In this document: piece by piece, positions 1 to 7,685 of the stretch
Numbering within the stretch: the stretch's first letter is position 1
Layout: every line of letters starts with the position of its first letter
Origin: an uncultured Lentisphaeria bacterium
Lineage (GTDB): Bacteria; Verrucomicrobiota; Lentisphaeria; Oligosphaerales; Oligosphaeraceae
DNA: 34,667 nucleotides
Direction of reading: 5' to 3'
NCBI GenBank assembly: GCA_945827525.1
Contig: CALZPA010000006.1
Location: 1 to 34,667, forward strand
Program-made: the position numbers and the translations under genes
Notes under the pieces: model-generated
Databases searched by the model: none
Seen by the model: the letters and a program-made list of their open reading frames with translations, nothing else
What the model was told of the DNA's origin: nothing

Positions 1-276
1 GGCAAATACTGGATTGGAGCCAATGTCCTTGCAAATGCTACTGGAGTTCCACAGGGCTTCATCAAGTCTTGCTAGGCAATAGGGAGGAATAGGAAGGCTG
101 AGGAGTTCAGCAATGTTTGCGGCAATAAACTCATGTATGACACTGGCTTTACCAGCATATTGCCCTTTTACATAGTATTTGTTCCCATCGGAACATTCAC
201 AAAGAATGGGTCGTGTTATTCCCGCTTCCTCTGGAAGCTGCTTGATGATTCTCGTTATGGTGATTGTTTCCGCCAT
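1..276 (-). CDS. HipA-like kinase N-terminal region (HipA_2-like), 3' end truncated by the window edge
   Basis: Own translation of the reverse strand from cat at 274-276: MAETITITRIIKQLPEEAGITRPILCECSDGNKYYVKGQYAGKASVIHEFIAANIAELLSLPIPPYCLARLDEALWNSSSICKDIGSNPVFA, open to the window edge. It matches the 'DG..Y.VKG......hE..aa.ia.lL.LP.P' pattern of HipA-like kinases. It is not in the ORF track because it has no stop inside the window. Confidence 0.7.
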   Translation of the reverse strand, partial: MAETITITRIIKQLPEEAGITRPILCECSDGNKYYVKGQYAGKASVIHEFIAANIAELLSLPIPPYCLARLDEALWNSSSICKDIGSNPVFA

Positions 277-298
277 CAGTCCTTTTTTTGCCAATAAG

Positions 299-325
299 CC
301 CAATGTGCCCTATGGGTGGCTATGA
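299..325 (+). repeat. Short 9-nt periodic tract (cccaatgtg/ccctatggg/tggctatga)
   Basis: Three consecutive nonamers sharing a central (c)(c/t)atg core, lying between the HipA-like start and the stop of the downstream-listed gene at 334. Confidence 0.5.
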
Positions 326-333
326 GCAGCTGG

Positions 334-2088
334 CTATTTGATTTCGGATTCCTTGATGTCCTCGGCGGGTGGGATGAAGAGTTGCTTCATGGCGAGTTCG
401 CTGTTGAAGCGTTCGCGGAGGATGACGGCGCGGGGGGACTTGAGGTTGTTGAGGATGGCCTGGAATTCCTCTGGTGTCTTGGGGATGGTGGCGGGTCTCT
501 CGAGGAGGAGGAGGGTTTCGGTGAGGGTGTTGAGGACGACCTGCTGCCAGGGGGCGATGTCGCGGCGCAGCTCGGTGCCCTTGATGAAGGTTCGGTAGTT
601 GAAGTAGGCGCGCTTGGCTTCGAGGAGGTAGTTGTCGCCGACGGTGTTCTGCTCGTCGCTGCCGAGGGAGTATTCGAGGAAGGCCTGGAAGAGGAGTGCT
701 CGGACGATGGCGCTGGCGTCCTTGTTGGAGGGCGCGACGAGGGTGTCGGCGAGTTCGCGTCGTGCGAAGTCCTTGAGGTCGGCCTCGAATTTGGTGCCGT
801 AGCGTTTGGAGCCGTCGGGGTTCTTGACCTCGTTTCCGAGGGCCATGAAGCGTCTGGCCTCCTTGAGTCGTCCGTTGATGTAGAGCTGGGTGATGGCTCG
901 GGAGAGGAAATTCATGTAGGCGCCGCCGATGGTCTCGACGCCGAACTGGTCGAGGGCCTCGCGGTAGACCTTGTTGGCGGCCTCGGCGAGTTCGAGGTTG
1001 GGCTTGATCTCGATGTGCTGGATGTTCTCGTACATGAGGTCGTCGTCCTTGTTGGCGATGTAGACGAGCTTTCCGGAGACGAAGGCGTTCTGGAGTGACT
1101 GGAAGACCATGCGCTCGCACTGGAGCTGCTTGAATTTGGCGTCGTTATCGCGTGAGCTGGTCCAGCGGTCCTTGCCGCGTTCGGCCCAGTAGATGGCATG
1201 GGCCTCTGGGAGTCTCCAGTCGAATTCGCCGTGCTTGCGGTTGAGCTTCATGATCCAGATGGGGTCGAGTCGGTACTTGCGGACGATCCAGCGGGTGCGG
1301 AGGCAGAGCTCGACCATTTCGGCGATGCCGGCGTCGCGCATGTCCTGCCGGAGCTCGCGCGGCATGATGGCGGCGTGGGTGCGGAAGGCGTCCTCGAGGG
1401 CGTCGAAGGACTCGACGGCGTGTTTGGCGAGGAGGGCGTTGTAGGTCTTGAATTTGGCTTCGCCGAGGGAGGCCTTGAGCTTGGCTTCGTTGTCGGGGGC
1501 CTTGGCGATGAGCTCCCACTGTCCGTAGTAGGGTCCGAAGAGGCGGATCATCTCCTTGGCGAATTCGTCCTTGTAGAATTTGTTGGCGTCGTCGAGGTCC
1601 TGTCCCATCTTGTGCTGGTAGATCCAGCCGAGCTGCTGGAAGAGGGCGGGGTCTGCGGGGTTGCGCTCGAGGGCCTCGTCGCGGATGAGCTCGATGCCTC
1701 TCTTGACCCAGCGCCAGCGGTCCTCGAAGCGGGTGAAGGTGACGGAGACGTTGTAGGCCATGTTCCAGGCGAGGAAGGCGGTGGAGGGGGTGTAGCGAGG
1801 CTGGAGCTTGACGATCCAGCTGGCGAGCTGGACCATCTCGAAGTAGTTGCCCTCCTCCTGCATCTTGGTGGAGCGGAGCCAGAGGTAGTCGGCGAGGAGT
1901 CCGCGGAAGCCGCCGAGGGCGACGGTGGTGAAGGCGAGCATGGGCGGGGCGTTCTCGAGCGGCTCGGTGTCGGTGAGCTCCTTCTCGTAGCGGATGGAGT
2001 TGAGCCGTGACTGGATGCCCGAGAGGCCGAGGCCCATCACGAAGAGGACGGCGATGGCCAGGAGAATGCTGCTGTACTTGTTTTTCAT
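334..2088 (-). CDS. Membrane-anchored TPR-like protein of unknown function
   Basis: Re-started at MKNKYSSILLAIAVLFVMGLGLSGIQ (cat 2086-2088): N-terminal TM helix and helical repeat-like body. Start overlaps the stop of the permease gene by 4 nt (ATGA). Confidence 0.8.
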   Translation of the reverse strand: MKNKYSSILLAIAVLFVMGLGLSGIQSRLNSIRYEKELTDTEPLENAPPMLAFTTVALGGFRGLLADYLWLRSTKMQEEGNYFEMVQLASWIVKLQPRYTPSTAFLAWNMAYNVSVTFTRFEDRWRWVKRGIELIRDEALERNPADPALFQQLGWIYQHKMGQDLDDANKFYKDEFAKEMIRLFGPYYGQWELIAKAPDNEAKLKASLGEAKFKTYNALLAKHAVESFDALEDAFRTHAAIMPRELRQDMRDAGIAEMVELCLRTRWIVRKYRLDPIWIMKLNRKHGEFDWRLPEAHAIYWAERGKDRWTSSRDNDAKFKQLQCERMVFQSLQNAFVSGKLVYIANKDDDLMYENIQHIEIKPNLELAEAANKVYREALDQFGVETIGGAYMNFLSRAITQLYINGRLKEARRFMALGNEVKNPDGSKRYGTKFEADLKDFARRELADTLVAPSNKDASAIVRALLFQAFLEYSLGSDEQNTVGDNYLLEAKRAYFNYRTFIKGTELRRDIAPWQQVVLNTLTETLLLLERPATIPKTPEEFQAILNNLKSPRAVILRERFNSELAMKQLFIPPAEDIKESEIK

Positions 2089-3632
2089 TTTCTGATCACC
2101 GATCCGAGTTCGCGTTTTTGGAAGATCCAGATGCCGAGTCCGAAGATGAGGACCCAGCGGATGAGAAGGACGGCGGTGCCGAGGGTGACGGCGACGGCCG
2201 GGGTGTCGAAGCTGCGCTCCATGGTTCGCATGACCTTGGCGATGCGGCGGTTGGTGACGAGGCGCCCGTTGGCGAGGCTGGCGGTGGCGTCGAAGTCGTC
2301 GACGGAGACGACGACGACGTCGACGGCCCTTGCGAGGAGGTGCGCGCCGTGGTCGAGGGCGCTGTTGTACTTGTAGGAGCCGTCGTCGTTGAGGAGCGGC
2401 GCGTCGATGGCGGCCTGGACGGTGAGTCCGATGACGAGGTAGGAGACGGCGACGAAGGCGGCGACGGGGGTTGAGAAGGCGGCGGAGACGGCGCATCCGA
2501 GCGCGGCGAGGAAGGCGATCTGGAGGAGTGCCTGGACGATGGCCATGACGTAGTTGGCGGCGAAGGAGGCCTCGGCGACGAGGAGGAGGGGGCCGTCGGC
2601 CTGCTGGAGGATGGCGATCTTGGCGCGGTCGGCCTTTTCCTGGTCTTCCTTCTCGCGCTGGAGCTTCTGCTCGGGTGTCTCGTTGTCGGGGGCCTGGCTT
2701 CTGAAGGTGGCGTCGAAGTTCTCGACCTGGTGGTTCATGTTGTAGAAACGGAGGGTGACGGTTCGGGTGGCGGGGTCGATGTACTTGCCGCTGACGTGCC
2801 ACTCATGGAAGGAGCCGCCCTTTGCGGAGTGGAATTTCTGGTCGTCGCCCTTTCCCTCGGGGTAGAGTTCGACGAAGGGGTCGGCGGCTGGGGAGGTTGG
2901 GTCCTTGACTTTCCAAGTGAAGTACATCATCTGCTGGTCGGTGGAGGTGGTGGAGCCGGAGAAGAGGCGGAAGCGGAGGAAGATGTCGTCCTGCTGGGGC
3001 TTGAGTCCGGAGAAGGTCCATTCCTTGACGGCACCGGCGCGGATTTCGCCGTCGCGGGCGACGAGCTGGCGTCTGATTTCGGCCTTGAGCGCGTCCTCGG
3101 GGAGGTTCTCTCCCTTTCTCTTCTCGTATTCGGCGCTGATCTGGGCGGTGTAGTCTCGGGGGTTGGGCGGGAAGGCGGTTCGTCCGACCCGGACTTCGGC
3201 GTCGAGCTGCCGGAGTTCGCCCTTGGAGAAGCCGCCGAGCGAGACGCGGAGCTGGATGAGGGCGAAGATGACGGCGGCGGAGACGATGAGGATGGCGGCG
3301 TGCATGAGGAAGATGCCGGTCCACTTGCCGAGCCAGATGAGGGGCTTGGGGCAGGGCTTGGCGACGACGAGGTGGATGCTGTAGCGCTCGATTTCGGTGG
3401 AGAGCTGCGAGCAGGAGAGCCAGAGGGCGGTGGTGGAGATGAGGGCGACGACGACGCCGAGGGAGAAGGTGACGGAAATCTGCACGAGGGAGATGGCGGT
3501 GCCGTCGCCCTCGACGGTGAGGGGAAGGAGGACGACGGCGAGGAGGATGAGGACGGCAAGGACATGGAAGACCTTGGAGCGCAGCGCGGAGCGCATGGTC
3601 TGGAGGATGATGGCCAGATAGGGTTTCAACAT
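2085..3632 (-). CDS. ABC-2-type permease-like multi-span membrane protein with a large extracytoplasmic insert
   Basis: Start re-assigned to MLKPYLAIILQTMRSALRSKVFHVLAVLILLAVVLLPLTVEGDG. Several hydrophobic segments at both ends with a long soluble insert between. Confidence 0.7.
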   Translation of the reverse strand: MLKPYLAIILQTMRSALRSKVFHVLAVLILLAVVLLPLTVEGDGTAISLVQISVTFSLGVVVALISTTALWLSCSQLSTEIERYSIHLVVAKPCPKPLIWLGKWTGIFLMHAAILIVSAAVIFALIQLRVSLGGFSKGELRQLDAEVRVGRTAFPPNPRDYTAQISAEYEKRKGENLPEDALKAEIRRQLVARDGEIRAGAVKEWTFSGLKPQQDDIFLRFRLFSGSTTSTDQQMMYFTWKVKDPTSPAADPFVELYPEGKGDDQKFHSAKGGSFHEWHVSGKYIDPATRTVTLRFYNMNHQVENFDATFRSQAPDNETPEQKLQREKEDQEKADRAKIAILQQADGPLLLVAEASFAANYVMAIVQALLQIAFLAALGCAVSAAFSTPVAAFVAVSYLVIGLTVQAAIDAPLLNDDGSYKYNSALDHGAHLLARAVDVVVVSVDDFDATASLANGRLVTNRRIAKVMRTMERSFDTPAVAVTLGTAVLLIRWVLIFGLGIWIFQKRELGSVIRK

Positions 3633-3723
3633 GATGGTGCTGGTGCCTCGCGGTTGTCTTGGATGGCTGGGAGGGGCGCGCGCCGGCGGCCTGCGGACGC
3701 TGACGGAGAAGGGGATTTGGGTT

Positions 3724-3752
3724 ATTATAGCGGATGACGGGGCTTTTTTCAA
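3724..3752 (-). promoter_or_regulatory. Sigma70-type promoter TTGAAA-N17-TATAAT for the permease/TPR pair
   Basis: Reverse strand reads TTGAAA AAAGCCCCGTCATCCGC TATAAT: consensus -10, near-consensus -35, 17-nt spacer, upstream of the start at 3632. Confidence 0.75.
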
Positions 3753-3926
3753 TCGCCGTCGTGCAAAAAGGGCGCCTTGTGGTGCGCCAAAAATACGTGC
3801 CGTGCCTTCTCGCAATCGGTGGGGAGAGGCTTATATTACGCGGGAGAGTACGGTCTCCGCCCGGGAGGCCCCAAGCGAGCAACCAGCGGCGGCCGTGCGG
3901 CCGCCCCCCTTCCCCAGCGAGACCCC

Positions 3927-5189
3927 ATGGCATCGACAAGCAACTGCAGGCAGGACAGCGAGCGCATCGTCATCACCGGCGTCGGCCTGACCGCCCCGAA
4001 CGGAAACACCCCCGCCGAGTTCCGGCGGGCGTTGCTGGAGGGCGTCTCCGGCGTCCGCGACTACAGCATCCGGTATGTGGGCGACACGTTCGCGGGGCTG
4101 TGCGACTACGACGCGCTGCGTCATCAGAAGCGGAAGGAGGTGCGTGTGGGGACGCGCGCGGGCTCGATAGCCATCTACTGTGCGCACGAGGCGCTGTCGG
4201 ACGCGGGGCTGTCGGTGGGCGAGTCGCTGGAGCCGTCGCGGACGGGTGTGTTCATCGGTCTGACGGAGCACGGCAACGTGGAGACGGAGAACGAGATCCA
4301 CGAGCTGGGCAAGTACGATTACCAGACGCGGTACTGGTCCCACTACCACAACCCTCGGACGGTGGCGAACAATCCGGCTGGCGAGGTGACGGTGAACCTG
4401 GGTCTGACAGGGCCGCACTTCACGGTGGGCGCGGCGTGCGCCGCGGGGAACCTAGGTCTGGTGACGGGCGCGCAGCAGCTGCTGCTGGGCGAGGTGGACG
4501 TGGCGCTGTGCGGCGGCGTGTCGGAGAGTCCGCGGACGTTTGGGATTTTCGCGGCGTTCGCGAGCCAGAATGCGCTGGCGCATGGAGGGGAGGCGTCGCG
4601 CGCGAGCCGTCCGTTTGACCGGAGCCGCAACGGCATTGTGATCAGCGAGGGCGGCGCGGTGTATGTGCTGGAGCGTCTGGACCGCGCCCGCCGGCGCGGG
4701 GCGCGCATCCTGGGCGAGCTGGCGGGCTGGTGCTACAACTCGGACGGGACGGACTTTGTGCTGCCGAACTCGGAGCGGCAGGCGGAGTGCATGTCGTCGG
4801 CGCTGCGTCGTGCGGGTCTGCGTCCGGAGGACGTGGACATCGTGAACACGCACGCGACGGGGACGCCGGCGGGGGACGTGAAGGAGTGCGACGCGCTGCG
4901 GAGCGTGTTCGGCGGGGGCTGTCCGCACACCTACTTCAACAACACGAAGAGCTACATCGGGCACTGCATGGGCGCGGCGGCGGCGCTGGAGCTGGCGGGG
5001 AACCTGGCGGCGTTCGAGGACCGTGTGGTTCACCCGACGATCAACGTCGAGGAGCTGGATCCGGCCTGCGCGCTGCCGAACCTGGTGCTGAACGAGCCGC
5101 GCGAGGTGGATGGCGTCGAGGTCATCCTGAACAACTCGTTTGGGATGGTCGGCATCAACTGCGTGCTGATCGTCAGGAAATTCCGCTAG
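3927..5189 (+). CDS. Beta-ketoacyl-ACP synthase (KAS II/FabF-like)
   Basis: Start MASTSNCRQDSERIVITGVGLTAPNG. Complete C-H-H triad: GAACAAGN (Cys), NTHATGTPAGD (His), SYIGHCMGAAAALEL (His). Confidence 0.9.
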   Translation: MASTSNCRQDSERIVITGVGLTAPNGNTPAEFRRALLEGVSGVRDYSIRYVGDTFAGLCDYDALRHQKRKEVRVGTRAGSIAIYCAHEALSDAGLSVGESLEPSRTGVFIGLTEHGNVETENEIHELGKYDYQTRYWSHYHNPRTVANNPAGEVTVNLGLTGPHFTVGAACAAGNLGLVTGAQQLLLGEVDVALCGGVSESPRTFGIFAAFASQNALAHGGEASRASRPFDRSRNGIVISEGGAVYVLERLDRARRRGARILGELAGWCYNSDGTDFVLPNSERQAECMSSALRRAGLRPEDVDIVNTHATGTPAGDVKECDALRSVFGGGCPHTYFNNTKSYIGHCMGAAAALELAGNLAAFEDRVVHPTINVEELDPACALPNLVLNEPREVDGVEVILNNSFGMVGINCVLIVRKFR

Positions 5190-5313
5190 GCGAGCGGGGG
5201 CGCGCCGGCGCCTCGGGGTGGCCACCCCGAGGGGACAGGCCCCCTCATTTCGGACAACAGGCAAAGAAAGAAGACCACAGAAGACTAAGGGAAGCAACAG
5301 GAGAAACCGAAGC

Positions 5314-5559
5314 ATGAGCCGAGAGGACATTTTTGCCGCGCTGCTGGAGATTGTGAGCGAGATTGCGCCGGACGAGGACTGGAGCACGCTGGGGCGTGAC
5401 GAGAGTCTGCGCGGCAAGCTGGAGTCGATGGACTTTCTGGACGTGGTGATGGAGCTGCGCAAGCGGTATGGGGTTGAGGTTCCGGAGTCGGACTACGGCA
5501 AGCTGGGCACGCTGACGAGCTGCGTGGACTACCTTGAGCCGAAGCTGAAGGACCGCTGA
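5314..5559 (+). CDS. Acyl carrier protein
   Basis: MSREDIFAALLEIVSEIAPDEDWSTLGRDESLRGKLESMDFLDVVMELRKRYGVEVPESDYGKLGTLTSCVDYL: ACP fold pattern with phosphopantetheine Ser in ESMDF. Confidence 0.85.
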   Translation: MSREDIFAALLEIVSEIAPDEDWSTLGRDESLRGKLESMDFLDVVMELRKRYGVEVPESDYGKLGTLTSCVDYLEPKLKDR

Positions 5560-5575
5560 GGCTGGAGGTGCGGCG

Positions 5576-6268
5576 ATGACGAGCGAGGCAGGCAGCGTGA
5601 ATGTCCCGCCGGAGCGGCATGTGCGTGTTCTGGGCGGCCAGGGCTGGATAGGCCTGGTGGACATGATGGGTTCGGAGACGAGCATTGTGAATGCGGCGCG
5701 GGTGTCCTTCGGGAAGCGTCGCGAGACGATGGACGAGCGTGACGCGGCTTTGGTGCGGTATCTGGTGTCGCATCACCACACGAGTCCGCTGGAGCACGTG
5801 GTGTTCACGTTTCTGGTTCACTGTCCGCTGTTTGTCCGTTCGCAGTGGCATCGTCACCGGACGTGGAGCTACAATGAGATTTCGCGCCGGTACACGGAGG
5901 TGGATCTGGAGCTGTATGTGCCTCCGGCGCTGCGCGAGCAGTCGGAGAGCGACCGTCAGGCGTCGCGGGAGTCGGAGTCTCTGGACCAGTCGGCGTGCCT
6001 GGCGAAGATCCGCGCATTCCACGAGCAGTCGCTGCGGCTGTACCAGGAGCTGCTGGACGCGGGTGTGTGCCGCGAGCAGGCCCGCGGCGTGCTGCCGCAG
6101 AATCTGATGACGACGTTCTGGGCGACGGTGGACCTGAACAATCTGCTGAAGTTCCTGGAGCTTCGTGACAGTCCGCATGCGCAGTGGGAGATCCGCGAGT
6201 ATGCGTCGGCGATCAAGTCGCTGATACGCGACGACTTTCCGCACATTGCGGCCATCCAGGGCTGGTAG
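5576..6268 (+). CDS. thyX: FAD-dependent thymidylate synthase ThyX
   Basis: ThyX signature RHRX7S present in SQWHRHRTWSYNEISRRYTEV. Confidence 0.93.
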   Translation: MTSEAGSVNVPPERHVRVLGGQGWIGLVDMMGSETSIVNAARVSFGKRRETMDERDAALVRYLVSHHHTSPLEHVVFTFLVHCPLFVRSQWHRHRTWSYNEISRRYTEVDLELYVPPALREQSESDRQASRESESLDQSACLAKIRAFHEQSLRLYQELLDAGVCREQARGVLPQNLMTTFWATVDLNNLLKFLELRDSPHAQWEIREYASAIKSLIRDDFPHIAAIQGW

Positions 6269-6359
6269 GCTGTCCGAGGGGAGGGGGCCGGAGCGGCTTC
6301 GGGTTTCCGGGGGCGCTCCGGGAGCGGTTCATCCGGGCAAGTGAGCAAAGGGAGCGCAA

Positions 6360-6908
6360 GTGTCTATGGAACAGGTGATTGGCTTTCTTCAGAACAGCTA
6401 TGTGTACTGTGCGGTGGCGGGCACGGCGGTGTTCGCGGTGCTGTTCGTGATGCAGCTGATGGGGGGAGAAGCCGACGGCGCGGACGGCGCGGACGGTGCG
6501 GACAGCGTGCTGGAGGGGATGAACATCTTCTCCATCCGGAGCGTCATGGCGTTTCTGGCGACCTATGGGTGGGCGGGGCTGTGCTTCCGCCACCAGGGCT
6601 GGAGCGGCGTGGCGATAGCGCTGGGCTGCGGCGTGTTCATGATGCTGGTCATCTCGTTTCTGATGTCGTTTCTGATGCGGATGCAGTCGAGCGGCAATCT
6701 GAGCGTGGAGGACTATGTGGGGAGCAGTGGCCGGGTGTATCTGTCGATACCTGGCGGCCGTGCGTCCGGGGGGCGTGTCATTGTGACGCTCAAGGGCTGC
6801 ACGCGCGAGGTGGCGGCCTGTGCGGACGAGCCCATCGCGCAGGGCGTCGAGGTGACGATTGTGGCGGCGCTGTCGGCGAGCGTCTATCTGGTCAGGCCGC
6901 TTGCCTGA
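6360..6908 (+). CDS. NfeD-like membrane protein with C-terminal OB-fold-like domain
   Basis: N-terminal TM segments, then GSSGRVYLSIPGGRASGGRVIVTLKGCTREVAACADEPIAQGVEVTIVAAL, which resembles the NfeD C-terminal domain. Start GTG 6360 or ATG 6366. Confidence 0.6.
   Translation: MSMEQVIGFLQNSYVYCAVAGTAVFAVLFVMQLMGGEADGADGADGADSVLEGMNIFSIRSVMAFLATYGWAGLCFRHQGWSGVAIALGCGVFMMLVISFLMSFLMRMQSSGNLSVEDYVGSSGRVYLSIPGGRASGGRVIVTLKGCTREVAACADEPIAQGVEVTIVAALSASVYLVRPLA
6471..6506 (+). repeat. In-frame 9-nt tandem repeat (gcggacggc)x4 encoding ADGADGADGADS
   Basis: gccgacggc gcggacggc gcggacggt gcggacagc. Confidence 0.85.
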
Positions 6909-6924
6909 GCGGGAGGGCGGCAAG

Positions 6925-7512
6925 ATGGCGCAGGTGATGCAGGGCTTTGAGCAGACGGCGACGGCGCTGCTGGTGATAGACATGCAGCGCGACTTTGTGG
7001 AGCCGTCGGGAGCGCTGTGTGTGGCGGGGGCGGCGGCGACGGTGCCGCAGTTGGCCCGCCTGCTGTCGTGGTTCCGCGAGCCTGGCCGTGGCGCGGTCTT
7101 TCATGTGGTTCGCGCGTATCGGGCGGATGGCTTGGATGTGGAGCTGGCGCGTCGTCCGGCGTTTTGGCGTCGTCCGGCGGTGGTGGCGGGGACGCGGGGC
7201 GCGGAGATTGTGCCGGAGCTGTGTCCGGTGGCGGGGGAGCGGGTCATCGTGAAGCCGCGCTACAGCGCGTTTTTCCGGACGGAGCTGGAGCTGTGCCTGC
7301 GGGCGCTGGGCGTGCGTCGGGTGGTGGTTTCCGGCACGCAGTACCCGAACTGCATCCGGGCGACGGTGACGGACGCGCTGTCGCTGGACTTCGAGGTGAC
7401 GGTGGTGACGGACTGCTGCAGCGCGGCGTCGGCGGCCGTCGCCGCCGCGAACGTGCGCGACATGGCGAGGCTGGGCGCGTCGTGCGTCACGCTGAACGAA
7501 CTCGTCTCCTGA
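6925..7512 (+). CDS. Cysteine hydrolase, isochorismatase/nicotinamidase family
   Basis: Start MAQVMQGFEQTATALLVIDMQRDFVEP. Catalytic Asp (DMQRDF), Lys (IVKPRYSAF) and Cys (GTQYPNCIRATV) motifs. Confidence 0.88.
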   Translation: MAQVMQGFEQTATALLVIDMQRDFVEPSGALCVAGAAATVPQLARLLSWFREPGRGAVFHVVRAYRADGLDVELARRPAFWRRPAVVAGTRGAEIVPELCPVAGERVIVKPRYSAFFRTELELCLRALGVRRVVVSGTQYPNCIRATVTDALSLDFEVTVVTDCCSAASAAVAAANVRDMARLGASCVTLNELVS

Positions 7513-7517
7513 TTTTG

Positions 7518-7625
7518 TCCACAAAAGACACAAAGGAAGAGTCCACAAAAGACACAAAAGACTCAAAAGAAGAGTCCACAAAAGACGCAAAAGACTCAAA
7601 AGAAGAGTCCACAAAAGACAAAAAA
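7518..7625 (+). repeat. Tandem array: 9-nt units (tccacaaaa/gacacaaaa/gactcaaaa) + gaagag hexamer, forming a 33-nt higher-order repeat
   Basis: Manual phasing: copy 1 (24 nt) 7518-7541, copy 2 (33 nt) 7542-7574, copy 3 (33 nt) 7575-7607, partial copy 4 7608-7625. Confidence 0.92.
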
Positions 7626-7658
7626 GGAGCCGCCACGGGGGGAACCGTGGCGGCTCTT
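7621..7658 (-). terminator. Rho-independent terminator for the GH2-like gene
   Basis: Perfect 12-bp stem GAGCCGCCACGG/CCGTGGCGGCTC (7627-7638 and 7645-7656). On the reverse strand it is followed by CTTTTTGTCTTTTG. Confidence 0.85.
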
Positions 7659-7685
7659 GGCGTTCAGAGAGGGGGGATGGTGCAA

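Noticed and set aside
3809-3837. Plus-strand promoter for the ketoacyl synthase (TATATT at 3832-3837)
   Set aside because: The -10 is plausible but no recognisable -35 at 16-18 nt, so it is not listed as a feature.
7518-7625. Possible CRISPR array
   Set aside because: Units of 9/33 nt have no unique spacers; this is a tandem repeat, and no cas genes were seen.
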